From Chaetomium olivaceum (Eukaryota > Ascomycota > Sordariomycetes > Sordariales > Chaetomiaceae): DNA of 64,000 bases. Made by a program: the position numbers and the translations under genes. The notes under the pieces were generated by a model. The model was not told the DNA's origin, searched no databases, and saw only the letters and a program-made list of their open reading frames with translations. The DNA lies in NCBI GenBank assembly GCA_039881045.1, contig JAYWVB010000012.1, forward strand, positions 372,001 through 436,000. Reading direction: 5' to 3'. This document shows, one piece after another, positions 1-11,026 of the stretch. Numbering within the stretch: the first letter of the stretch is position 1; each line of letters starts with the position of its first letter.

Positions 1-448
1 AAAGCCGATCTGCTTCCAGATACCCCTGTGCGAGAAGATTTGGTGCAATACCTCGTACTGCACCTTGCAGAGGATCGGATACATCATCACCAGCAGCCCG
101 ACAGCTACGACCGTAAGTCAGTTGGGACGCCAAAGACGAGAGGGTGGGAGATATACCGATCGGAATAGACACGTCCGCAAACTTGCCCTTCTGCAACGCC
201 GGGCCAACCTCAGGCATGAAGTTGCCCAGCAGGACGCCGAGGACCATGGCGAGTAGAATCCACACCGCCAGGAAGCGGTCGAGCCAGCCAAGAGATTTGA
301 AGGCAGAGGTTTTCTTCGCTGGCCTGGTATCCTCCTGAGTGGCCTGTTTCTCTGCATCACCGGACGACCGAGGCGCTGGGGAGTCCGTTGCCGTGTTCGA
401 TGTTTTCGCCGGCAGCACCGCCGGGTCATCGATGGGTTGATTCGCCAT
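1..448 (-). CDS. ACR3: ACR3-type arsenite efflux permease (5' part, runs off the window)
   Basis: Arsenite exporter of the BASS/ACR3 superfamily, expected as a multi-pass plasma-membrane protein that pumps As(III) out of the cell. The start ATG is at 448. Exon 1 (448-157) gives a hydrophilic, Thr/Ser-rich N-terminus and then a first membrane segment containing LDRFLAVWILLAMVLGVLLG. A 52-bp intron (156-105, GT..AG) joins to VGLLVMMYPILCKVQYE, the conserved second segment of ACR3 proteins, with the usual Pro and Cys. The C-terminal three quarters lie left of base 1. It is transcribed away from arsH with about 670 bp between the starts, so the two are probably co-induced by arsenic. The family call is secure; completeness cannot be judged. 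Confidence 0.86.
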   Translation of the reverse strand, partial: MANQPIDDPAVLPAKTSNTATDSPAPRSSGDAEKQATQEDTRPAKKTSAFKSLGWLDRFLAVWILLAMVLGVLLGNFMPEVGPALQKGKFADVSIPIGISPTLSSLASQLTYGRSCRAAGDDVSDPLQGAVRGIAPNLLAQGYLEADRL

Positions 449-1114
449 GGTGATAAAGATTGTTGGATTGTTGGTGACCCGAAGCACCTGTTCAGCCGCT
501 TCAGTCCTTGAAACTTATGGGAAATGGAGAAAGATGCATGAAGGAGGATGTGGTGTGGCCGTATCTATATAGGGCACCGTATCCGTCGTAACCTCAACTC
601 TTGGTTCGATGGAAGACTCCAGGCCCACGCCATTATGCGATGGAAGTCAATCGTGGATGGGCTCACAAAACTTTGCCCCACTAAATTCTTTCGGAACTCG
701 CTAACATGGACCAATCATCGGTGGGCAGTGACATGCATTGCGTTTTCAGAGGTTTCAACTGCTTCGAGGACGACTTGAGAGACAGTCCGATGTTCATCCA
801 GTAATTGGTGGTACTTTACTTTCTGCTGTTTTTATTTTTCTACTTTTCTTTGTTTACTTCTTGTCATTGATCTTGTCAAATAACCAGTTCATGTGCCCAC
901 CCAATTAACACCGTAAGCAAAGTTGTCTTTTTGTTTCTTTCCATTTTCAGTTGCACCACGTTACAATGTGGCTAAAATACACAGAATGCTACGGCCCGCA
1001 CCCGCCCTCTATGTCTCTCCGTGGTTTGTCCCCATATTAAGGAGTAAGCCCGTTCCGGTTGCCGTGCGCAGGTTCTTCCATCAACAACACCCCTCTCTTC
1101 ACGCTCAGCCAAAA
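449..1114. promoter_or_regulatory. Shared upstream region of the divergent ACR3 / arsH pair
   Basis: These 666 bases separate two divergently transcribed arsenic genes and hold no convincing coding sequence. A pyrimidine-rich stretch (about 815-960) precedes arsH, as is common in fungal promoters. A bidirectional, arsenic-responsive promoter is inferred from gene order only. No specific operator could be recognised. Confidence 0.5.
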
Positions 1115-2114
1115 ATGGGCGATCTCAACAACACCGCTGCAATCCGGGAGCGCACGCTGCCCGTTGCCGATCCCTTATATCAGTTTTGCTCTTTTCCAAT
1201 CCAAGCAAGCGATGACAGCCCTGACGTGCGTCAACGATATCGCCCATTCCTCCTCAAAGATGAGATATCCAACTCGGACTGGGTCGCGAAGCTCGAACTA
1301 GCCACGGCGGCCGAGATGGTGGAAACTCAGCTTCTCTCCCAGGGGAAGGACAGACTAAGAGTTCTTGTGCTCTATGGGAGTCTTAGAAGCCGGTTCGTGC
1401 CCCTGGCCCCGGCAATATTTGGTGATCTGCAGAAGCCAATTTGAACATCGACGCCAGATCCTACTCGAAGCTCCTTGCCTACGAAGCCTCTCGCATTCTC
1501 TTCCGCCTCGGCTGTGACGTGCGGGTCTACGATCCGTCAGGTCTACCGGTGAAGGATGACCAGCAGCACGAGCACCCGAAAGTTCAGGAGCTCCGGGAAC
1601 TGAGCAAGTGGAGTGATGGCCACGTCTGGGTGAGCCCAGAGCAGCATGGTGCGCTTGTATGTCCACCCACAGCATCCGGGCAACTTCGAGTCGGACTGAG
1701 AAGCTGACAGAGTAACGGCAACAGACCGGTGTTTTCAAGAACCAGATCGACTGGATCCCACTTTCCACCGGCAGCGTCCGGCCGACGCAGGGGAGGACAT
1801 TAGCCATCGCCCAGGTCAACGGGGGTTCACAGTCCTTCAACGCAGTGAACTCGCTACGTATCCTGGGTCGCTGGATGAGAATGTTCACCATTCCAAATCA
1901 GAGCTCCATCCCGCAGGCGTGGACACACTTTACCGATGCCGACGATCCGGTAGATGGGGGCAGCCGTCTCAAGCCGAGCTCAAACAGAGACAGGTTGGTA
2001 GACTGCATGGAGGAGTTTGTGAAATACACGATCGTCATGCGGCCGCATTTTGATCTTTTTGGGGACCGGTTTAGCGAGAGGGAAGAGGCAAAGGCGAAGG
2101 CTGCAAAAGGATAG
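1115..2114 (+). CDS. arsH: ArsH, NADPH-dependent FMN reductase / organoarsenical oxidase
   Basis: Flavodoxin-fold flavoprotein. ArsH enzymes use NADPH and FMN and oxidise trivalent organoarsenicals. Three exons: 1115-1392, 1458-1656, 1725-2114, total 867 nt (288 aa), in frame throughout. The FMN phosphate loop GSLRSRSYSKLLAYEA is split by intron 1, whose donor is a weak GTTCGT. Then follow the family blocks SRILFRLGCDVRVYDPSGLP, ELRELSKWSDGHVWVSPEQHG, FKNQIDWIPLSTGSVRPTQG and LVDCMEEFVKYTIVMRPHF. The ATG at 1115 was chosen for its A-rich context and normal family length; the frame is open upstream to 923 but that extension is not conserved-looking. It pairs with the divergent ACR3 pump as a detoxification module. 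Confidence 0.93.
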
Positions 2115-3105
2115 GGTTTTGCAACTGTTAGCTGGTGGCGTACCTACTTACAATTGGATCAATTGAATAGATGTCACAATATAACTAAACATAGTGGTCC
2201 ATATATTTTCCAGGGAAGCAATGGCTTGAAGCATGTGGTGTGTGCCTTACAGGGTTCCAGAGCCATGAATGTATGTTGGAGCTTAAACCCAGGGTGTGCC
2301 CTTTCCCCTTGTAATATGGGCCGAGCTATATATGTCGATTATTTGGCATCTGTCTCTTCCCCTCCCATCTTATTTTCGCTTGTTCCAACTGCTTGCCCTG
2401 TTCACAACGGCTTACCTCCGATTTTCCGGACCAAAATGGGCGATTTAGCGGTGCCACCGTTCAATGGCGGCGAATCAAGCCTCGACGCTTTCCTGTCTTG
2501 GGAAAGTGTCGGGTTTTCTTGGCAACAGGCACCGACCAAAAGTTGGGAGCTGGCGACGAAAGACAAACCCCCAAACTGAAAGACAAAAAAAGCACAAGAC
2601 GCGCTTTCACACGCGGCGAAGCACGAATTGAGGAGACTCAACCGCAGTGATAAATTGATGCAAGGTAACGGGGTACCTGCGTTGCCGCTGCTGAGCCGCC
2701 ATCCGCCGCCCTGCTGGTTTGCCCGATTGGGACACGAAAACCCCCACGATGGCACCAAACCAGCAAGGTCAAAGCGTGGCTCTCGCGATGCAAATTTCGC
2801 GAAATTGCGACGACAAGGATCTGTCGTCTTTTCTGGAATACCCGCGGTGGCCTTGGCAGCGCACTCCTCAGGGCTGACGTCCCAATGTTACATGCTCAAG
2901 GTTTGTTGCCATGTTGGCTCCGAGACTCCCAACTCCTCCTCGGCTTGTCGTCCTCACCAACTTACGCTGCGCCCCGGCGCCATCTCGACTGACGTACTTC
3001 GTACGGCGACGAGAAAACAGCCCAATTGACCACACACGGTTACGAAACGGAGCGGGGCATTAAGGATCGGCCTCGCGAGATGGACCCCAGGCTCTGAGCT
3101 GAATC
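2115..3105. other. Intergenic, no gene seen
   Basis: About 1 kb between arsH and the next plus-strand gene. The open frames here (2154-2579, 2628-3029) lack recognisable motifs and look accidental. It should contain the arsH 3' end and the promoter of the gene at 3106. Confidence 0.5.
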
Positions 3106-4191
3106 ATGGACCCATCGACACACCAGGGATCCCCGTCCCAGCCACCTCCGGGCAGCCACGACAGCAACGACAACGACCATAACCAACACCGAGTGCGCTT
3201 CGCCGAGGGAGAGCCACAAGCTACCTACACGATTTACCAACCGACCCCGAAACGCGAACCACCTCACGGCGCCGCATCCGTTGCCGCGCCGCCCGCCGTG
3301 TATTGGGACAATAAAAAACACAACGACAGTGACAGAGAGAGCGATGCCAATCTTGCGGGGTACACATTCTACCGGGAGGGGACACCTCCGGCGCCCGACT
3401 ACGAGGGCCCGGGGAAGCGACCGTTCCGTGGAGGAGGACCGGCGGCCACGATAGGCGAAAGCTCGACTGTTGGTGGGGGGACAATACGCAGCGATGCCGA
3501 CTACAGCATCGGGCCGCTCAATCCCCTCGGCACTAACTGGAGCCAAAACGACGGCAACAGTATCCCCCCAGCTAAAAGGAAAAAGGTCCGATGGGCAATC
3601 ATCGCCGCTGGCATCTTGATCATCATCGCCATTGCTGTTGGTCTTGGGGTCGGCCTGGGCGTAGGCTTGCCGAAACAGAAAGGGGCCCAGGCAGACGCTG
3701 TAGAACAGCCCTCAAGGTGTGTTAAGCTGAGTATGTCTTCGTGAGTTGGTTTCTAACCTGGCCATAGTTCAATACCGGTTTCGGGACCCCAAAACAGCCC
3801 GGCACCAACAAACCCCCCAACCACTACGCCTGGCGGCACCGGAGCCGCCGCAGATGTCACGACCGGGTCAGCCGCCGCCCCGCGGCCGACATACAACTCA
3901 GATTGCCCTGCCCTGAACAATACAGTGTACAATGTGCCAGGCTCGACGCTGAGCTTCCGACGACTTTGCGGCGTCGACTACAGCGGCAGCGGTGCCACCG
4001 ACCTCGCCCACGTGTACACGGAGAGCATGGCCGACTGCATGAACACCTGTGCCTCGTTTGACCAGTGCACAGCCTGTGCATGGGGTTATTTGGAAGGGGA
4101 TCAGGCCGGGAAGCATCGCTGCTATATGAAGAAGGACCTAAAGAAGTCTCACAAAGCAGCGAGTGATTGGTGTTTTGCTATGGTGCAATAA
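3106..4191 (+). CDS. Single-pass membrane protein with extracellular PAN/Apple-like Cys domain
   Basis: Two exons (3106-3716 and 3768-4191, 51-bp intron) encode 344 aa. Residues 1-157 are hydrophilic, rich in Pro, Gly and Ser, followed by a basic cluster KRKKVRW. One transmembrane helix lies at about 163-188 (IIAAGILIIIAIAVGLGVGL). After it comes a Pro/Thr/Ala-rich stalk, then a compact Cys-rich module beginning at DCPALNNTVY and containing MADCMNTCASFDQCTACAWG and a final DWCFAMV. The Cys spacing resembles PAN/Apple-type modules seen in many fungal surface proteins, which bind carbohydrate or protein ligands. No signal peptide; the positive-inside pattern suggests a cytoplasmic N-terminus and an outside C-terminus. 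The function is not known from sequence. Confidence 0.8.
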
Positions 4192-4781
4192 ACTTCACGG
4201 TGTCCGGTTATGTTTACGGATAGAGACGGGAGATACCCCACGTGTATGACCTGCAATATTTGCTAATATATAATGAGTTATGTCCTGTCTTTTCTCCCTG
4301 GCTCGTGCCATCCTATACTTTTCACAGGTGCGTAAACCTTGCGCAGACGGTGTACGATCAGAGGTTACCACCCCCGGGATCCCTCTTCTCCAGTTACACA
4401 TCACTTCAATGACGTCCATCACCATGCTGAGGCCTACGATCCAGCCGGAACTTGCATCTACACCGCTATCGGGCCGTCATATCGACTAGCGTTGCTGTGA
4501 GGCAGCTGTAAGTAAGACGCCCAAAATTCAACCCACGGGGCTGGCTGAAAGTCAGGTAAGCGGGCTTCCTGTAGGTGTCCGGAGACTACCGAACACCGGC
4601 TGCCTCCGTGGCCCGGGACGATAGAGTTAATGGAAGGTGGAGAAAAGAGGAAGGTGGAGAAAAGATCTGAGTTATCAGGTACGAAAACTTCACCCCTGCA
4701 TGAAACTAAGAACTGAGGTGAGATCGCATCACCTAGCCAGCCATCCTCCAACACCACCCCACCGATGGTACACAGCGCAGG
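4192..4781. other. Convergent intergenic region, no gene seen
   Basis: About 590 bases between the 3' ends of the PAN-like gene (plus) and the reductase gene (minus). I see no conserved coding sequence; it should hold two 3' UTRs and terminators. Confidence 0.45.
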
Positions 4782-6338
4782 TTAGCGTATTTTGGGTAAC
4801 ACCTTAGCCTTCTCCAGTTCGTCAAAAACATCCGAGAAGGCCTCCCACGTGTCTTGGTATCTGAAAGAACGCGTTAGCATCCAATCCCATCAACAAGCTA
4901 GGTACCGACAGCCTGGCACAGGTAACTTACCCCGTCCACCCCGCCGCTCTCGCCTTGCTCATGCTCTGCACGATATCATAATCCCGGCCCAGCACAAAGT
5001 CCACAAACGCCCACGTCGCCTTCTCAAACGCGTCCCTTTGCAAGCCCTCCCGTTCCGCCAACCTCTCCCACGCCTCCCTCACCTCCCGCTTCTGACTCCA
5101 CTTTGCCAAACTCACCCTCTGCTCCAACACACCCCCTTCACCACCTTCGCACCCACCAGCCCAGCCTCCTCCGCCACCACACTCAGCGGCGGCGTACCCC
5201 CGAGCTCCGTCCGCCCCTCGCACCCCTCCTCCACACCCCCACCACCACCACCATCACCACTACCACCACCGCCACCAGCCCCTTTCGCTGCTTTGCTAAA
5301 CTGGTCCTTCCTCACCACCATCCCAAACCGCCGCGCCACCCGCGGCCACAAGTCCACCCAGCTCTGCGCATCCCCATTGACCACGTTGAAGGCCTGGTCG
5401 GCGGCACGCGGCTCGCGCACCGCCCACGCGCAGAAGCGCGCGTGCAGCGCCGCCGACGTGAAGGTGTCGAAGCGGGAGTAGAAGGTTTCGGAGCCCGGGA
5501 AGGCGAGCTCTAACTGGCCATTGGCGCCGGCGGCGGAGGAGGAGGTGGTGGTGGTGGTGTGCTGTTGTTGTTGTTTTTGGGCGAGTTCGCGTGTGATGGC
5601 GGCGTAGAGGGCGATGCCCGTGGCGAGGTTCATGAAATTGCCTGTCGCGAAGCCGATTACGTCGTTGGGGTAGGTCACGGTCCAGTGGATTGGGTGGGAG
5701 GTGGGTTGGGCGGCGCAGAAGTTGTGGAGGATGGTTTGTTGGCGGTAGTAGAAGTTGGGGGGGAAGGGGGGAGTGGGAAGCCAGGGGTCAGATTCGAGGA
5801 GGGGGTTTTTCGGGGCGCCGAGGTGCACGCCGTATTGTTTGGCGCCGGTGACAAGGAGGATGTGTTTGGTTTTGGTGTGAGAGAGTGAGTCGAGGAAGTT
5901 GGAGAGCATATCGCCTGAGGGGTGGTGTTAGCGTGATGGAAAAGGGGTTTGCGGGCAGTCAGGGAAAGGGGGGTACTAGGCTAGGAGGTCGTATGTACCG
6001 TTGACTTCCCAGTTCTCCTGTTCGGTGTCTTTCTGGAGATATGCGGCGAAGAAAAATGTACTCCGCTTCAACTCCTTGCAGGCCCTTGGCCATCTGGTCA
6101 GACGAGCTCAGGAGGTCGATCTGCTTGTGCACGACGTGCGACGGGTACTCGTCCTTCTTGCTGCGGGAAAGCGCATAAATCGTGTTCCACTCCTCCGGGT
6201 TTCGGGACAGTTCCTTGACAATTTCCCGGCCAAGAATGCCTGTGTATTATTGTTGATGAATGCGGTCTTTGGTGGAGTGGAGAAGGTTGTTAGGTTCATG
6301 TACTTACCAGTTGCGCCAACTACAATTGCAGATGCCAT
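4782..6338 (-). pseudogene. PRISE-like NADPH-dependent reductase (5-beta-reductase-type SDR) with two frame breaks
   Basis: Atypical short-chain dehydrogenase of the PRISE group (progesterone 5-beta-reductase/iridoid-synthase-like), which reduces enones. Exons on the minus strand are 6338-6308, 6239-5999, 5914-4931 and 4860-4782, with good GT..AG introns. Visible landmarks are the nucleotide-binding start ASAIVVGATG/ILGREIV, LLVTGAKQYGVHLG (the TGxKxY active-site block), YPNDVIGFATGNFMN and the C-terminal block EKATWAFVDFVLGRDYD. The frame breaks twice. One extra base lies in the five-A run at 6052-6056, between the EAEYIF and LQKDTEQEN blocks. A two-base discrepancy lies near 5112-5122, after GLVGAKVV. 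A Gly/Gln-rich insert lies between them. It is either a recent pseudogene or an active gene with assembly indels. Confidence 0.75.
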
Positions 6339-9076
6339 GATGAAGTTGTCGTATCACACAGATGATATTTCGCTGTATGTTTCCGTCTGCTTGACAACTG
6401 GGCTTCGTTCACTCACAAATAGAACAAGATGATGAAAATATCGGGCGTGGATGAGTTCTGTTCGGATTATATCCGCTGGGGATGGGATAGATGACGTCAA
6501 ACTCACAGGTTGTCTGGGATCTACAACAATGCAACTGTATCACAAAGACAAGGTATCATCGTTTTATTTTCATGTTAATTCGTTAGTTGTCAGGTCGTTT
6601 TGATTGTCGGACCTAACCATATCATATACATATAGATATACCACTATACCTGATCTTGAACACCGAATTCAGTGTACATACATACTATCGAGTTGGCGCA
6701 CAACATACAGCATTTCCGTCAACAAAGGCTATTCTCGGATTGGTTAAAAGCTATAGAGACACCAACCATCCTTGTGGGGGTAATACTTAATTATTACAAT
6801 ACGAATTTGGTTTCAAACTCTGCCCGTTGACTGCCTCAGTTGCTCTTCAAGTTGTCTTGAATAAGGCACAGTGTGACGGAAAGCGCACCCAGGGTTGGGG
6901 AGGTGCACTTCCGCATCCGGACTAGCTCCGTTCTGGCCATGCCTTCTCGCGTTGCCAACGCGCTATCTTGTATCTTTCCTCTCTTTCTTCAGCTTTCGAT
7001 TAGCAGAATTGAGTCAGCATACGCAGTGCCCTTGTGCCTCGCCTAGATGTTACTCGTCCCTCACACACAGCTCAGAAAACAGGCCCCCTTCTTCTGGTCA
7101 ATAATCAAATCATGGAAGAACGGCAACGCACCCCCCCAAACGCCAAAACGCATGGCATGGTACTGAGCCCGGCAGGCCTCCGAAGCTTTTTCCCCAGCCA
7201 ATTATGGCAACCTGCCCCGAAGGACCACTGAATTGGGCAAGTCCTTCCGTGTGGTCCCAAAAACCGCATTGGGCACAGGGCGTCAAGATCTGAGTTGTGC
7301 AAACCCCACTGCTTCTGCAGATTTTGCCGAGCCGGGCGAAGCGACGGGAAGGTCGCCGAGCACCCAGGCAAGGTCGTGAGAGGAAAAATAAAATAAACAC
7401 CTGATAGCAAGAGCGGTCGGAATTTCACCCCATTTCAGTGTCGGTCACGGAAGGAACAAATAAGCTCATGGCGCTGCAGCCAAGCACCGAAGGTAAGGTA
7501 AGGTAAGGTCGGTGCATGAACATGGGGGTTGATTGGCACCCAACCCGCAGCGGGCGCCTTTCACACGAGATGGTCAGTGGTTTTTAACCGCTGCAAGCCT
7601 GCAATGCTGCCAGTTCCTCCCATGAACCCCTCCATGCCTGCCGGCTGCCTCCAACCTCGTGTGGTCGGGAGGTGTTCCCGCCCTGTGTCGGTGCCCTCCG
7701 ACCCGGCGATTGGCGATTGCAGTTTAGTGGGGCCGGAGTTGAGCCCGGAACAGCTGTTTGGCTGCCCTCCAAATTATCCCAGTCGCGTTGCTCAAAACGC
7801 CCTGGGGGTGAAGGTCTAGAACAATTCCACGAAACACACCCACCGACACACTCAACCACAACACCCATCTCCCGTTGATGCAGCGTGTTCAGGTTTCATC
7901 GTTTCACTGCACGGCCACCACGGTACCACTGGCAATGATACTTCGTACGGAAGGGCCATCAGGTTGGGTCTCGAGGTTGCAGAAAAAATTGCAAATTTTT
8001 CCAACTGGACCCCGAACAACACAACAACTGCAACAGTCAGCAAAACGTGACTTCAAGGGACAGTCACAGTGGCAGCCCACCAATCTTCCCCGCTTACTCT
8101 GCTCGAATTTTAAAGTAATTTATGATACGATGTTTCTTAGGTCGGCATTAGGAGGGGACATGCATCACGATGCACAGCGTCCCAATAGCTAGCGGCGGTC
8201 TGGTCACAATTGTGCCAGTGTCGCACCCACAGCAAAGCAGCCATCACCGGCGTCGCCGTGCCGCTCGGTTCGGTAGGCCAACCGTGATGTTTCTGCATTT
8301 TCCCCCCGACCGCCGTTTGAAACCCGGGGAAGCATGTCGCCGTTGGATCACCGAACGCCACCGGATACCTGAGCCACCCCCTCCATAGTTCACCCGCGTT
8401 TTCTTGCCCGACTTTTCTCAGGGTGCAGTGGTTGCGGAGACTGCAGCGGCTCACTCGTTCCAATCGTCGACCTGGGCCGTCAGCATTGCCTTCCCGATCC
8501 GTCTGCACGCCCAGAGCTGAAATGGCGGTCGACACAAGAGGTGGCCCAATCGATGCAGGACGGCTGCTTGCTCCGCCCCAACTCATCTCAGCAATGACGC
8601 CGGATGGACTCTTGAACCCAATCACTACACCTACCCTCGTCGCTAATGCTGCCGGCGACTCCAGCACAGTGGAACGGGGTGCATCGCTTGCATGAAGATC
8701 CCGAATGGCCGTCACGTTACGTTCTGACATGGCGCCAGGCCGGTGCGGGAGTCGTCGTAGGGCTGAGGGGCCCAAGGCCAAAGTCACCAGAGCGAGAGTC
8801 GGCGATGGCCCACACCACCGTGATGTTTCAGTAACCAGGTCCCCGAGATCTGGCTATGCCAGAAAACAGCAGCCAAGCCGTGGCCCTGTTCACAACCACA
8901 AGGTTATCCGTAGAAAGCTAATCGCCGAGATTCTTACTTGTGACCCTCTTATATAACCATCCCGCATCATCGTCTCCGTCGTCGGCAGTCCTTAGAATCT
9001 CAGTGCCACCCACCATCTAGAACACCTACTTCTTAAAACATCATCACTTCCTCACGGTAACACATAAGTCGACGTG
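6339..9076. other. Long intergenic region (2.7 kb) without a supported gene
   Basis: No block in any frame shows recognisable conservation. Open frames up to 216 codons (8137-8787, minus) have erratic composition and no motif. The last few hundred bases should contain the promoter and 5' UTR of the Myb gene. A short hairpin repeat at 7484-7515 is listed separately. Confidence 0.45.
7484..7515. repeat. AAGGT tandem repeat enclosed in a 7-bp inverted repeat
   Basis: GCACCGA (7484-7490) and its complement TCGGTGC (7509-7515) flank four tandem AAGGT-type units. The result is a potential stem with an 18-nt repeat loop. No function is implied. Confidence 0.7.
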
Positions 9077-10139
9077 ATGGAGTCGCCGAGAACAGCCATG
9101 TCTTCGCCGAGCGACTCTCCTGTTTCCGGTCAGAAGCTTCGGCAGGTCTGGACCCCGGAAGAGGATAGACTCCTAACGGAGGCCGTAGCAAGGGGTATGT
9201 TGCCACCAACAAACCAACCTATCCCCGTCCACGACTAACACCTCGCAGAGACACAGAAAGACGGCCCCATTAGCTGGCACAAGGTCGCCTGCCACCTACC
9301 TGGACGCAACAACAAGGACTGCCGCAAGCGCTGGCATTACAGCATCGCCAACACGATACGCAAGGGCACGTGGATGCGGGAGGAGGACGAGAAGCTGCGT
9401 GAGGCCGTTGAGCTCTACGGCGCGCGATGGAGCAAGATCGCCGAGGCCGTCGGCACCCGCAACGGCGACCAGTGCTGGAAGCGGTGGTACGACTGCCTCG
9501 ACCCGCGCATCGACAAAAGCCCTTGGACAGCCGAAGAGGTATGCCACCCTGCCCTCACCTCCCACATCCCACCTTGCACCCCAAAACAAACAAAAAATAA
9601 GAGACGAAACCTAACCGTACTCCCACCACCAGGACGCCCTCCTCCTCCACCTCGTCGCCCAAACCGGCCGCAACTGGAGCGACATCGTGCACCAGCACTT
9701 CCCCGCCCGCACCTCCCTCGCCGCCAAGAACCGCTACAGCATCCTGCGCCGCAAGCAGGACGGCATCCAATCCTCCTCTCGGGGCTCGTCCTCCGTCCGC
9801 CACGCCAAGTCGTCCCGAACCCCCGGTGCCCGCTCCTCCGCGTCTCCCTCGACCACGCCCTCCCTGAGCTCCAGCCCGTATCTCGGCGTGGCCACCACGC
9901 CATCGACCACCGCGCTGTCGACGCCCGAGCCGGAGTTTGCGGGGATCGATGGGGATTGGATGGCGCTGGCGGCAGTCGAGATCGACGAGATCCTGTACCA
10001 GGGATCGCAGGGCCTGTCGGCGGGAGAGGAGTGGTTTGGGGCTGCGGGTGCGGCGCCGAGTCCGAGTCCCAATCCCCTGATGGGCGGTGGGGATATGGAT
10101 ATGGACCAGAGGTTTGGCGGCTTGTCGACGGGGTGGGTT

Positions 10140-10198
<59 letters not shown>

Positions 10199-10472
10199 GT
10201 ATCAGGGATTCGGGCAGCAGCAGGCGGGGTTCGATGCGAGTCTGGTTGATCCGCGGATGTGCCAGGGGGAGTATGGGAATGGGGAGTACTACGCTCAGGG
10301 GCAGCAGGAGCTGGAGGTTCCTGGGTATGGGTACGACAACATGTTGGGGGTTTATCAGGGCGATGTCCAGATTCGGGTGACGCAACCGGGGATGTATGAT
10401 GGGAGTAGTGGGCTGGTGAACCAGGGCCAGATGGGGAGTTGGCAGAATGGGTATACCGCGGCGGGCTGGTGA
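9077..10472 (+). CDS. R1R2R3 Myb/SANT transcription factor with polyglutamine tract
   Basis: Three exons (9077-9194, 9249-9538, 9633-10472) encode 415 aa with no frame break. Three Myb repeats sit near the N-terminus. The first is at about 23-73 (QVWTPEEDRLLTEAV ... CRKRWHYS), the second at about 75-122 (KGTWMREEDEKLREAV ... QCWKRWYDCL) and the third at about 127-175 (SPWTAEEDALLLHLV ... AAKNRYSIL). The spaced tryptophans are present in all three, so specific DNA binding in the nucleus is expected. The rest is Ser/Thr-rich and then Gln/Gly/Tyr-rich, with about 20 consecutive Gln at about residues 306-325, a likely activation domain. The ATG at 9077 is the first in frame. It resembles fungal c-Myb-like regulators; the targets cannot be told from sequence. 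Confidence 0.9.
10141..10198 (+). repeat. CAG/CAA polyglutamine microsatellite inside the Myb gene
   Basis: An uninterrupted Gln run, coded first by pure CAG and then by alternating CAACAG. The pure 5' half is the part most prone to slippage, so length variation between strains is likely. Confidence 0.9.
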
Positions 10473-11026
10473 GGCTCGGGGGTGCTAGTGACTTGGGTGT
10501 TGTCACATATGCCTCACTGCTGGCGGTGGGTTAGGATGGGATTTGTACATACATATAAGAGGGTGTCTTGGCTACTACGAGACACTGGTTGGGTGTCTAA
10601 ACTCGGGGTTGCATGGCTTGGAGTTGCGCTGGCTAAAATGTCAAGAAGCATGTCATTATAGATTTGTAATTGAATAGAAGAATCATCAAAACAATATGGT
10701 CATGGAGGGTTTTAGCTGAACCACACAACAATTCAACTTGTAGTAAGTACCCTGAGTCCCCTGACTAAACAACGCCGGCGGACCCGGCCTCCGGCCCCCA
10801 CGAGCCCCCATCCTCGGGTGGATCTCATCCCCCATGACCAACATGCCAAGATGAGGGATCCTCGTGTCTCCGCCGTTCCACTTATCAAAGGATCTGATTA
10901 GATCTTGGTCCGACCATCACCGCCGTTCGCGAGGCGGCCACATACCCACAAACTTCTCCTCATTTCGCTTCTTCCACATTTCCGTCGCCGCCATCCGTCC
11001 GGTTTCACAACGACTCTATTCCGGCG
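10473..11026. other. Intergenic, Myb 3' end to reductase start
   Basis: No coding sequence seen. It is expected to hold the Myb 3' UTR and the promoter of the ferric-reductase-like gene. Confidence 0.45.

Noticed and set aside
4792..5513. Pro/His/Thr-rich plus-strand frames
   Set aside because: Antisense shadows of the Gly-rich PRISE-like reductase.
8137..8787. 216-codon minus-strand open frame in the large intergenic region
   Set aside because: No motif, erratic composition (many Arg/His/Trp), no intron logic; typical of chance frames in GC-rich DNA.
9415..10506. 363- and 276-codon minus-strand frames
   Set aside because: Antisense to the Myb gene; their poly-Leu/poly-Ala runs are the mirror of the CAG tract.
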